DNA from: Nocardia wallacei
Lineage (GTDB): Bacteria; Actinomycetota; Actinomycetes; Mycobacteriales; Mycobacteriaceae
DNA length: 64,000 bases
Reading direction: 5' to 3'
NCBI RefSeq assembly: GCF_014466955.1
Contig: NZ_AP023396.1
Location: forward strand, 7,440,001-7,504,000
This document shows, one piece after another, positions 36,992-44,779 of this stretch. A model generated the notes under the pieces. It was given only the letters and a program-made list of their open reading frames with translations. It had not been told where the DNA came from and made no database searches. Position 1 is the stretch's first letter. Every line of letters starts with the position of its first letter. The translations under genes and the position numbers were made by a program.

Positions 36992-38359
36992 ATGCGCAAG
37001 TTGCCGGCGCGACGCGCCACGGTCAAAGCTGCCGCCGCCGCGTTCGTCTCGACCGTCCTCGTCGGACCGTGGCTTGGTACGTCACCCGCGTTAGCCGATC
37101 CGACGCCGGAGGTCGCGCAGCTGACGGCCGACCAGCTTCCTGCCGAGATGGCCCAGGCCATCAGCCGCGACCTGAAGATGACGCCCGCGGAATACCTGGA
37201 CCGTGCCGCCCGCGCCCAGCAATTGCGTCAGTACGCCCGCGACTTCCGTTCCGAACGCCCCGACGAGTTCGCCGGCGCCTGGCTGGCCGCGGACGGCAAA
37301 CCCGTCGTGGCGGTCACCTCGCTCGATGCCGCGCACACCGCCGAAACGGCCGGCTACCAGACCCGGCTCGCGCCGATCTCCGCCGACAACTTGGAGAGCT
37401 CGCTGGACCAGCTGGTCGGCTGGATCGGCGGCCTGCCCCGCGATATCGCCGCGGCCATCAATTCCGTCGCCGTCGACTTCCTCAACAGCCAGCTGGTCCT
37501 GAGCGTCGCCAACACCCCGGCCGGCCACCTGCTGAATCTCCCGACGCTGATCGCCAACATCAAGGTCGTGCTGTCCCCCAACGGCGGCGGCCCGGTCGAG
37601 CGGCGGCCGATGGGCGGCGACACCTACATCAGCGCCCCCACCTCGCTCGACGACGCGGCGCTGAAGACGGTGGACGTGTGCTCGTTCGGCTTCAACAGCA
37701 TCGATGCCGCCGGTAACGCGCTGAATATCAGTGCCGGACACTGCGATCCGAATCTCGACAAGGGCGACGGCCAGGCCGACGTGTACCTGCCCGATGTCCG
37801 CAACCTCAAGGCCAGCCCCAAGCTCGGCACCTTCGTGCGGGCGCACGTCGGTGGCAGCAGCGGCCTGGACTATTCGGTGATCCAGCTCAGTGAGCGCGCG
37901 GTGCGCGCGGGCATGGACCAGCCGTCGGTGCGCGGCGCGAACGGCACCACCATCAGTGTCACCGGCACCGCCGACCCGGTGATCGGCGCGCCGATCTGCA
38001 AGTCCGGCCAATCCTCCACATTCACCTGTGGTTTCGTGGTCGCCGATCGGGTCGAGACGCAATTGTTCACCGCGGAGGGGCAATCCAAGACCGTGCGCGG
38101 TTTCGCCAGTTCGGCCTGCACCCTCGGCGGTGACAGCGGCGGCGCGATCGTCACCGGCACGCTGGCGCTGGGCATCACCAGCGGATCGAACGCGGCCAAC
38201 GCCCCCGATTGCAACGAGGCCAATATCGGCCTCGCGCAATACGGTGGCACGGCGTCGCTGGGCATTCCGATCCGCGCGATCCTCGCCGATATCGACGCCG
38301 AATCCGGTGGCGGGGTCGGCTCGGGAATCGCGGTGCGTACCCGCCAGAACGCCGGGTGA
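36992..38359 (+). CDS. Secreted S1-family (chymotrypsin-like) serine peptidase
   Basis: A 455-residue preproprotein. The signal peptide (residues 1-36) ends in SPALADPT. A propeptide of ~170 residues (LPAEMAQAISRDLKMTPAEYLDRAARAQQL) resembles alpha-lytic/streptogrisin pro-domains. The mature domain has the catalytic His in ISAGHCD, Asp in GLDYSVIQ and Ser in LGGDSGGAIVTG. Paired Cys residues (VCSFG...GHC, ICKSG...FTCG) suggest disulfides. The ATG at 36992 follows GAAGGGA. The substrate is unknown. It forms a tandem pair with the next gene and lies 171 nt after the truncated Hsp70-like gene; the gap shows no recognisable operator. Confidence 0.88.
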   Translation: MRKLPARRATVKAAAAAFVSTVLVGPWLGTSPALADPTPEVAQLTADQLPAEMAQAISRDLKMTPAEYLDRAARAQQLRQYARDFRSERPDEFAGAWLAADGKPVVAVTSLDAAHTAETAGYQTRLAPISADNLESSLDQLVGWIGGLPRDIAAAINSVAVDFLNSQLVLSVANTPAGHLLNLPTLIANIKVVLSPNGGGPVERRPMGGDTYISAPTSLDDAALKTVDVCSFGFNSIDAAGNALNISAGHCDPNLDKGDGQADVYLPDVRNLKASPKLGTFVRAHVGGSSGLDYSVIQLSERAVRAGMDQPSVRGANGTTISVTGTADPVIGAPICKSGQSSTFTCGFVVADRVETQLFTAEGQSKTVRGFASSACTLGGDSGGAIVTGTLALGITSGSNAANAPDCNEANIGLAQYGGTASLGIPIRAILADIDAESGGGVGSGIAVRTRQNAG

Positions 38360-38481
38360 CTGCCGAACCCGGCATGAATTCTTCGCCAATCACCGGAGTG
38401 CCGTACGGCACACCGGCCCGTCAGCCGAATCGAACGCCGAGACAAGTAGGCATAACCGTGTTGAACCCATATAGTCGGCAC

Positions 38482-39828
38482 ATGCTCCTGCCACGCATCC
38501 GTCTTTCGTCGTCCGCCGTGGGGCGTAACCCGCGCGCCCGTCTCCGCACAGCCGCCGTCGTCGCGTCGGCGGCAGCCCTGGCCCTCGGGCCGGTCGCGGC
38601 GACGGTGTCCGCCGAGCCCACCCCGGCGTCGAATCTGCCCGCCGCCCTGGCCGCGGCCGTCTCCCGCGACCTGAAGATCTCCCCCGAGGAGTACTTGCAC
38701 CGCGCCGAGGTCGCGCAGCAGGTGGGCGCGTTCGCCACCACCGCGCAGCGGCAGTTCCCGCAGGCCTTCGCCGGATCGTGGCTCGACGACAGTGGCCGCC
38801 CGGTGGTCGCGCTGGCGCCGGGGCAGGGCGTGGACGAGGCCCGCAAGGCCGCGCAGGACGCCGGCTTCCAGGTCCGCGACGTCGCCAAGAGCGAGTCCGT
38901 GCTGCGCAGCGAGAAGAACGCCTTCCAGCAGTGGCTGTCCACCCAGCCCGAGGCGGTGGCGCAGGCGGTGCGCGGCGTGGTCGTCGACACCGTCAACAAC
39001 AGCATCGCGGTGCGGGTGGACAAGCCCGGCCTGCCGATGCCCGGCTTCGTCGATCCGGCGCGGGTGATCGTGATGGCCGCGCCGCCGGTCGGACCGGAGC
39101 AGTCCGAGGTGGCGCAGGCTACGCCGATCGCGGGCGAGCAGGGTCCCGGCGCGTACGCGGCCGGTGACGGCTACGCGTCGGTGGCGGGCAAGATGAAGCT
39201 GGTCTGCTCGGCCGGGTTCAACGGCCTGGACCGCAACGACAACGTCGTGAACATCACCGCGGGCCACTGCGACCCGAACATCCCGGCCGCCGGCACCGCC
39301 AACGCTCCGGGCATGTTCGAACTGCTGCCCGGCAACAAGACCGGCGCGCAGCTGGGCAGCTTCCAGAAGTCGGTGCTGGGCGAGCAGGACTACTCGATCG
39401 TGTCGATCAACAACGACGCGCGAGACCGGTTCTCCAACAACCAGGTTCGCGTCCCGGGTCAGGCCCCGATCGCGGTCACCGGGGTGGCGACCCCGGTGGT
39501 GGGCGCCCCGGTCTGCAAGTCGGGCTCGCGCACCGGCTTCTCCTGCGGCGTGGTGAACGCCGTCGACCAGACGGTGGATGTGGGCGAGCGCCAGCTCACC
39601 CAGGCCTTCTCGGCCAACATCTGCGCCCTGCCGGGTGACAGCGGCGGCCCGATCGTGACGGGCACCCAGGCCCTGGGCATCTCCAGCGCCTCGTCGGTGG
39701 CCGACTACCCGATCTGCGAGATCCCGAATCTGATCGGCGCCCTGACCGGCAACGCCCCGCAGCTGTTCGCGCAGCCGGTGAGCGTGGTCCTGTCGGACAA
39801 CCCGGGCCTGCGAGTCCGCACCAGCTAG
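38482..39828 (+). CDS. Secreted S1-family serine peptidase, tandem paralogue
   Basis: A 448-residue preproprotein, clearly homologous to the preceding peptidase: AAAVSRDLKISPEEYLHRAEVAQQ matches the pro-domain, NITAGHCDPN carries His, QDYSIVSI carries Asp and ALPGDSGGPIVTG carries Ser. The signal peptide ends near VSAEPTP. The ATG at 38482 lacks a convincing ribosome site; the in-frame GTG at 38458 (eight residues longer) is also possible. The two peptidases have diverged in the mid-region, where this one lacks the MGGDTYISAPTS segment, so their substrates may differ. The gene is followed by a strong terminator. Confidence 0.87.
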   Translation: MLLPRIRLSSSAVGRNPRARLRTAAVVASAAALALGPVAATVSAEPTPASNLPAALAAAVSRDLKISPEEYLHRAEVAQQVGAFATTAQRQFPQAFAGSWLDDSGRPVVALAPGQGVDEARKAAQDAGFQVRDVAKSESVLRSEKNAFQQWLSTQPEAVAQAVRGVVVDTVNNSIAVRVDKPGLPMPGFVDPARVIVMAAPPVGPEQSEVAQATPIAGEQGPGAYAAGDGYASVAGKMKLVCSAGFNGLDRNDNVVNITAGHCDPNIPAAGTANAPGMFELLPGNKTGAQLGSFQKSVLGEQDYSIVSINNDARDRFSNNQVRVPGQAPIAVTGVATPVVGAPVCKSGSRTGFSCGVVNAVDQTVDVGERQLTQAFSANICALPGDSGGPIVTGTQALGISSASSVADYPICEIPNLIGALTGNAPQLFAQPVSVVLSDNPGLRVRTS

Positions 39829-39875
39829 TTACAGCGCGGCGGGGCGGAAGTCCCACGCCGCCTTGATGCCCCGGA

Positions 39876-39904
39876 GGGGCCGGTGACTGCCCGTCACCGG
39901 CCCC
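39876..39904 (+). terminator. Terminator hairpin after the second S1 peptidase gene
   Basis: GGGGCCGGTGAC and GTCACCGGCCCC form a perfect 12-bp stem with loop TGCCC, 47 nt after the stop, followed by TTCGCC. Confidence 0.8.
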
Positions 39905-39985
39905 TTCGCCGTATCTGGCGTCGGGCAGCTCACCGGCAGCGCGGGGCCGTATACCGGGCAGTGGGCCGTCGGGCATGCTGGACGC

Positions 39986-40840
39986 ATGTGTCTGGTTCTG
40001 TTGGGCTGGCGGGCGCACCCCGATTACCGGCTGATCGTGGCGGCCAATCGGGACGAGTTCTATACCCGCCCAACCGAATCCATGCGGTGGTGGCCGAAGG
40101 TGCCGGGCCTGCTGGCGGGGCGGGACCTGGGCGCGAGCGGTCCGGTCCCCGGCACCTGGCTGGGACTGCTCCCCACCAGCCACCGCTTCGCCACGGTGAC
40201 GAACGTGCGCGGCCCGCGCGAGGTGCGCCCGGATGCCCGCTCCCGAGGCGCGCTGCTGCTGGACTACCTGCGCGGCGAGCCCGGTCCGGAGAAATTCGTC
40301 CGAGGCGTCGCCGCGGCTCCCGACGAGTACAACGGCTTCAATCTGATCGTCTCGGACCTGGACACGCTGTGGTGGCACAGCAATCGCAGCGGGCACGCGC
40401 CCCTGGAGCTGGCCGCGGGCGTGCACGGCCTGTCCAACGGCGCGCTGCTCGGCACCGCGGAGAACGACCCCGGCGAGCGAGGCGCCGTCGCGATCCGCAC
40501 CGACAGCGGCGCCGCGGCCTGGCCCAAGGTGCGCGACGGACTGCTCGCCCTGCGCTCGGTCATCGAGGCGGCTCCGGCCGATGTAGCCGCCTATTTCGAC
40601 GTGCTGGCCGACCGGACCATCGCCCCCGACGACGAACTGCCGCACACCGGCCTTCCCCAGGTCCGCGAACGCGCCGTCTCCGCCCGCTTCGTCGCCGACA
40701 CCTTGCACGGCACCCGCTGCAGTACGGTCCTGTTGATCCGCGAAGACGGCACCTTCACCGTCGCTGAGAAATCCTTCGGTGCCCTCGGCAGCCCCGAGGA
40801 CGAGGTGTCCTTCGCGGGCCGCCTGAATCTCCCGTCCTGA
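39986..40840 (+). CDS. NRDE/TANGO2-family protein
   Basis: A 284-residue protein starting MCLVLLGWRAHPDYRLIVAANRDEFYTRPTE. It has the conserved Cys2 and the NRDE signature of the family, whose fold resembles N-terminal nucleophile hydrolases. Eukaryotic TANGO2 has been linked to haem and lipid handling; the bacterial role is unclear. Other family motifs present are LAGRDLGASGPVPGTWLGL and TNVRGP. It appears monocistronic: the upstream terminator isolates it from the peptidases and it converges on the NAD(P)-binding protein gene. Confidence 0.85.
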   Translation: MCLVLLGWRAHPDYRLIVAANRDEFYTRPTESMRWWPKVPGLLAGRDLGASGPVPGTWLGLLPTSHRFATVTNVRGPREVRPDARSRGALLLDYLRGEPGPEKFVRGVAAAPDEYNGFNLIVSDLDTLWWHSNRSGHAPLELAAGVHGLSNGALLGTAENDPGERGAVAIRTDSGAAAWPKVRDGLLALRSVIEAAPADVAAYFDVLADRTIAPDDELPHTGLPQVRERAVSARFVADTLHGTRCSTVLLIREDGTFTVAEKSFGALGSPEDEVSFAGRLNLPS

Positions 40841-40900
40841 CCACCCCCGGCATCCGGTGACCCGCACGTCCGGAAGCACTGCCGTCGGCCCGGGCGACGA

Positions 40901-41602
40901 TCAATAGCCGACCGTGAAGCGGCGCTGGACGAATCGCGGTAGTTCCGCTTCGTCGAGCAGGGCCACCGCGGCGTCCTCGATCGAGATGCGGCTGTGGCCG
41001 TCGGCGTCGACTACGCGATGGTCCTCACCGATGCGGAAACGGCCGGTGCGCTCGCCCGGTCCGATCTGCTCGGCGGGACTGAAGTAGGTCCAGCGGCGGT
41101 TCGAGGTACGCAGCACGTTGAGGGCGTCCCGGTGCCCGCGCACGGCGACCGCGTAATCGGCCGGCAGCCCCAGCTGCTCGAGATCATGCCGGAGCTGGGC
41201 ATCGTCGTCCGCGCCGACCCGGCCGGGTTCGAGTTCGAGACTGCCCGCGCCACCAACCACGATGAGCCTGGTGCGCGGATGGGTTCCGAGGGCTTGCAGC
41301 AGGGAGCGCGCGGCCGTCGCGTAGACCGTCGGATCGGCGATGGAGCGGGTGACGGTGTCGTCGAAATCCTGTGCGGCATTGCCGGGTTGGTAACAGCTGA
41401 CGAGTACGTCGAGACCGGGCAGCTGTGCGGCGACCGCGGCGCTGTCGAAGATGTCGAGACTCGCCCAGACCAGATTCGGATGTGAGGCGGCGCCGCGGGC
41501 GGCGCCGCGGGTGAACGCCTTGACGTGGTGCCCGCGGGACAGGGCCTCGGTGACCACGCGCTGCCCGATGTTGCCGCTCGCGCCGATGACTCCGATGAAC
41601 AT
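40901..41602 (-). CDS. NAD(P)-binding Rossmann-fold protein (atypical SDR/NmrA-like)
   Basis: A 233-residue protein with the N-terminal dinucleotide motif GVIGASGNIGQRVV (residues 4-17), the VSCYQPG strand-4 region and a Gly-rich LIVVGGAGSLELEPG segment, as in atypical SDRs that reduce flavins or quinones or sense redox state. The ATG at 41602 has AGGAGAAATC directly upstream. It is divergent from a TetR repressor with a 104-nt gap; by the usual logic of such pairs the TetR protein controls this gene. Substrate unknown. Confidence 0.83.
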   Translation of the reverse strand: MFIGVIGASGNIGQRVVTEALSRGHHVKAFTRGAARGAASHPNLVWASLDIFDSAAVAAQLPGLDVLVSCYQPGNAAQDFDDTVTRSIADPTVYATAARSLLQALGTHPRTRLIVVGGAGSLELEPGRVGADDDAQLRHDLEQLGLPADYAVAVRGHRDALNVLRTSNRRWTYFSPAEQIGPGERTGRFRIGEDHRVVDADGHSRISIEDAAVALLDEAELPRFVQRRFTVGY

Positions 41603-41641
41603 GATTTCTCCTGAGATGCCGGAAGCGCGCCGTAGGACGCC

Positions 41642-41683
41642 GTGCAAACTCTATACACCGTGAAGTTTCTATTCAATGTGCAC
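41642..41683. promoter_or_regulatory. Possible promoter/operator between the NAD-binding protein and TetR genes
   Basis: GTGCA (41642) and TGCAC (41679-41683) bracket an AT-rich stretch in which AAACT and AGTTT form an inner inverted repeat. On the minus strand TTGAAT (41676-41671) and TATAGA (41655-41650) could be -35/-10 with a short 15-nt spacer. It is a plausible TetR operator. Confidence 0.4.
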
Positions 41684-41706
41684 TTTCCTCACGCTGGTAA
41701 GGTGAC

Positions 41707-42426
41707 GTGGTGGCCACTGCGACACCGACCAGGCGGGAACGCCGCCGCGCCGAAACGGCCGAGGAGATCAAGGACGTCGCCCTGCGGCTCATGGCCGAGG
41801 GCGGAGCCGGCGCGATCACCCTGCGCGCCATCGCACGAGAGATGGGGATGACGGCCAATGCCGTCTACAGCTACTTCGCCACCCGCGACGATCTGGTAAC
41901 GGCCTTGATCCGCGATGTCTACGGCGAGCTGGCCGATACGGTGATCGCCGCGCGCGACACCTGTGCGCCGGATGACGCGGCCGGGCGAATCATGGCCTGG
42001 GCCTGCGCGTTTCGCGAATGGTCACTGGCGAATCCGGAGGGATTCCGGCTCATCTACGGCGATCCGGTACCCGGCTACCAGCCACCGCGAGGCGGTGCGG
42101 CGCCCGCGGCCGAGCACCGGGTGTGCGCCGGACTCACCGAATTGGCCGCAGGCGCTTGGCCTTCGGCCCGACCGCTGTACTCCGACCACGGATTCGAATG
42201 GTCGGACTTCGACACCACGCTGGTCGAGGAGGTACGCACGGAATTCCCGGGCCAGCCACCGGCAGTGATCGCCGTCGCCCTGCGCATCTGGGGTCACCTG
42301 CACGGCCTGGTCTCGCTCGAGGTCCGCGGCCATCTGGGTGCACAAACGACCAATCCGACAAAGCTCTATCGCAACGAGGTCAACGCCCTCATACGCTCAT
42401 TCGGCCTGACACCGCCGAAAACCTAG
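41707..42426 (+). CDS. TetR-family transcriptional regulator
   Basis: A 239-residue regulator. The N-terminal TetR helix-turn-helix is ALRLMAEGGAGAITLRAIAREMGMTANAVYSYFATRDDLVTALI (about residues 25-70). The C-terminal ligand domain resembles TetR_C_13/WHG types (WSLANPEGFRLIYGDPVPGY). The start is one of two successive GTG codons (41707 or 41710) after TAAGG. It is divergent from the NAD(P)-binding protein gene, its likely target, and probably autoregulated. The ligand is unknown. Confidence 0.87.
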   Translation: MVATATPTRRERRRAETAEEIKDVALRLMAEGGAGAITLRAIAREMGMTANAVYSYFATRDDLVTALIRDVYGELADTVIAARDTCAPDDAAGRIMAWACAFREWSLANPEGFRLIYGDPVPGYQPPRGGAAPAAEHRVCAGLTELAAGAWPSARPLYSDHGFEWSDFDTTLVEEVRTEFPGQPPAVIAVALRIWGHLHGLVSLEVRGHLGAQTTNPTKLYRNEVNALIRSFGLTPPKT

Positions 42427-42485
42427 CGGACCCGGCCTGAGCACCCCGTGGCCGAGAATTCACCCGCCTGGGCCACCGGGACGGA

Positions 42486-43322
42486 CTACGGGGCCACTGC
42501 GGCGGGTTGCGGTGTCGCGGGGGCGGGCTGCACCGGGTTTCCGGGGGGCTGAGCGAGGTCGGCCCAGGGGGTGGTACCGGGGGGTGCCTGGAGGGTGTTC
42601 AGCATTTCGACACCGGCGGTGGAAACAGTGGGCCCGCTGCCGATGGCGGCACCGACGATCCCCAGGCCGATCGCACCCACGACAGGTCCGGCGAGCAGGC
42701 CCACGACGCCGCCGACCAGCAGGCCGGCCGGACAACCGACGGTGGTAGCCGCACAGCCGACCACCGCACCGGCCGCCAAGCCGAGCACCGTGCCGATCCC
42801 GATGCCCAACACGACACCGATCACCGCGCCGATCGCGGTTCCCACCCCCGCACCGAGACTGAGCTTGGTCGCGAAATCGTTGACGGCACGCTGGTTCTCG
42901 ACCGGTGACGCGATCGGCTGCACGACCGCCGCCAGGGGATGCGAAGTGTCGATACCCTCCGGCCTCTCCGGCGTCAGTGCCAGCACGGTGTTGTCGTCCT
43001 CGACCGCCGCCGTGACCGGAATCGGCACTCCGGCCAGGCGGAAATTCAAGGGCATCTCCAGCGCGACGTGACCGGCGCGGTTCTTCACCTGCAGCACCTG
43101 CTGCGACCGACCGGGCGCGGCCCCCGGCTTGTCGACCAACTCGAAGGTGCCGTCCGTCAGTTCGGTGACAACGGTCCGGCCCACCACCCGGCTGTCGTAA
43201 TTGATGTAATCGACATCGGTCTGTGCGGGTACCGGAGCGGGCTGTGCGTAGGCAGTGCCCCCGGCGATGGTCATCGCACCGATCACCATCGCTCCGGCCG
43301 CGGTCGAAGCGCGGAACATCAT
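42486..43322 (-). CDS. Secreted/membrane Gly-zipper protein, function unknown
   Basis: A 278-residue protein. The signal peptide (residues 1-26) ends in AYAQPAP. A beta-rich domain (TELTDGTFELVDKP, LQVKNRAGHVALEMPLNFRLAG) is followed by SPVENQRAVNDFATKL and a ~90-residue Gly/Ala/Val hydrophobic region (GTAIGAVIGVVLGIGIGTVLGLAAGAVVG) with two Cys, then a Pro-rich end. It is homologous along its length to the next gene upstream (43518-44306). The ATG at 43322 has GGAAGA upstream. Proteins of this kind are widespread in Nocardia and relatives and uncharacterised; a pore or envelope channel role can be imagined but is not shown. Confidence 0.75.
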   Translation of the reverse strand: MMFRASTAAGAMVIGAMTIAGGTAYAQPAPVPAQTDVDYINYDSRVVGRTVVTELTDGTFELVDKPGAAPGRSQQVLQVKNRAGHVALEMPLNFRLAGVPIPVTAAVEDDNTVLALTPERPEGIDTSHPLAAVVQPIASPVENQRAVNDFATKLSLGAGVGTAIGAVIGVVLGIGIGTVLGLAAGAVVGCAATTVGCPAGLLVGGVVGLLAGPVVGAIGLGIVGAAIGSGPTVSTAGVEMLNTLQAPPGTTPWADLAQPPGNPVQPAPATPQPAAVAP

Positions 43323-43464
43323 CAGGTCTTCCAATCCCTCATCAGGTCGCACCGCACACCCACGCCATGGGGCCCGCCCGGCAGGATCGGACCAACGAAG
43401 ATGTGCAGAATGCACACGACGAGGTGAGCTTAGTCGACCCGCGATCGAAAGGAATACCGAACAC

Positions 43465-43499
43465 AACCGGCCCGCTCCCAAGTCGGGAGCGGGCCGGTT
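43465..43499 (-). terminator. Strong hairpin after the second Gly-zipper gene
   Basis: AACCGGCCCGCTCCC and GGGAGCGGGCCGGTT form a perfect 15-bp stem with a 5-nt loop (AAGTC), located 18 nt past the stop of the 43518-44306 gene. It separates the two paralogues into distinct transcription units. Confidence 0.85.
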
Positions 43500-43517
43500 T
43501 CGTGCGAGCCGCGGGGT

Positions 43518-44306
43518 TTATCCCACCGGCGCTTGCTGCTGCACCTGCTGCTGCTTCTGAATGGCGTCGTCGGTCCACTTGGTGGTACCGGCGGGCGCCT
43601 GCAGGGTGTTCACCAGGTCGACTCCGGCAGCCACCAGCGTCGGCCCACCGACCACGATGGTGCCGAGAATTCCGCCGATCGCCGCGCCGGTCGGCAGCCC
43701 GACGAGGCAGCCGACGACAACGCCGAGCAGACCGAGCGCGCATCCGACCACCGCACCGATGGCGGTGCCGACGAATCCGCCGATCGCGGTCGCGAGACCG
43801 AAGTAGGTGGAGAAGTCGGTCAGGGCGCGCTGATTCTCGACCGGCGAAGCGATCGGTTTCACGACCGGCTTCACGTTCAGCGGCTGATCGGTGGGCAATC
43901 CGGCCGGGCGCTCGGGCGTCACCGCGAGCACTTTGCCGTCGTCCTTCAGCTCGGCACTGACGGGAATCGGCTGACCGGTGATCTGGTAGGCCAACGGGAA
44001 ACTCAGGACGGTGTTGCCCTTGCCGTCCTTGACGTTGACCTGAGTCGGAGCGGCCTCGGCCGGCTGACCGGAAATTTCGGTCGCTACCGCGCCCTCCTGG
44101 GACGGAGCCTCCGGCTTGACGAGTTCGAAGGTTCCCCCGTTACCCAGCCGAGCCAGGACGGTGTTGTTCTCCTGTTCGACCGAGTAGCCGATGGCCGCCT
44201 CGGTCTGCGCGCCCGGCGCTGCGGGTTCGGCATGCGCGGTACCCAATCCCACAGTCAGGGCGCCGATAGCCAAGGCACCCACCGCAGTAGTGCTGCGGAA
44301 CTTCAT
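43518..44306 (-). CDS. Secreted/membrane Gly-zipper protein, paralogue
   Basis: A 262-residue protein with signal peptide (MKFRSTTAVGALAIGALTVGLGTAHAEP) and a domain with GGTFELVKPEAP, VNVKDGKGNTVLSFPLAYQITGQPIPV and VLAVTPERPAG, matching the downstream paralogue. The shared SPVENQRALTDFSTYF motif leads into a Gly/Val/Ala hydrophobic region containing CALGLLGVVVGC, then VDLVNTLQAPAGTTKW and a Gln-rich end (QKQQQVQQQAPVG). The ATG at 44306 was chosen over the longer frame because the signal peptide begins there. Function unknown. Confidence 0.75.
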   Translation of the reverse strand: MKFRSTTAVGALAIGALTVGLGTAHAEPAAPGAQTEAAIGYSVEQENNTVLARLGNGGTFELVKPEAPSQEGAVATEISGQPAEAAPTQVNVKDGKGNTVLSFPLAYQITGQPIPVSAELKDDGKVLAVTPERPAGLPTDQPLNVKPVVKPIASPVENQRALTDFSTYFGLATAIGGFVGTAIGAVVGCALGLLGVVVGCLVGLPTGAAIGGILGTIVVGGPTLVAAGVDLVNTLQAPAGTTKWTDDAIQKQQQVQQQAPVG

Positions 44307-44779
44307 TCGGTTATCCAATCCATCATCAGGTGTTGCGCGCGTACCTGTTCCGCGAGAGCCCACGCATCCCTCAAGTCGCCACTCCGTCCGAGCGACCTGC
44401 AAGACCCTCCCCGAGCGGTGTGAAGATACGCACAGCAAGCAGGACGAAGCGAGCCTAATTCAATCACTGGCCAGAAGCGAGAACTGTTTCCCGCCAGTGG
44501 AACTAAGCGTGTCCTTGGTTATGGACCGGATTTGCCGGGTTTTACCGTGATAACCGAACCGCGCACACGCGAAACCGCAGCACAGGAGATCTGCGGGTGA
44601 ATCCGGTCACACAGGTTTTCGAGCCGGAACCCCAGCACGCTGGGGTGCGTCCCGCGCAAGATCATAGAGTGGACAGGTAAGTTACCGGCGGGTAACTTAC
44701 TGGAAGTTAGGATGCGTGCAACCGCCGACGGCAACAGCCCTGCCGCCGGATGCTCGTTGAACCGAAGGAAGGTCGCGAC
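44307..44779. other. 473-nt intergenic region upstream of etfD
   Basis: No credible gene is seen; a 71-residue minus frame (44519-44734) crosses the operator and is not supported. The region holds the leader of the Gly-zipper gene on the left, a small palindrome CCCCAGCACGCTGGGG (44630-44645), a possible -10 TAGAGT (44665-44670) and the operator at 44677-44700. Confidence 0.6.
44677..44700. promoter_or_regulatory. Palindromic operator upstream of etfD, shared with fadE5
   Basis: GTAAGTTACC - GGCG - GGTAACTTAC is a perfect inverted repeat with 10-nt arms, 79 nt upstream of the GTG start and just downstream of a possible -10 (TAGAGT). Its core TTACCGGCGGGTAA differs by one base from the core at 63922-63935 in the fadE5 promoter. 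The size and symmetry fit a TetR-type repressor site. Confidence 0.8.

Noticed and set aside
44519..44734. A 71-residue minus-strand frame in the etfD upstream region
   Set aside because: It overlaps the perfect operator and the probable promoter, has no ribosome site and no family resemblance.
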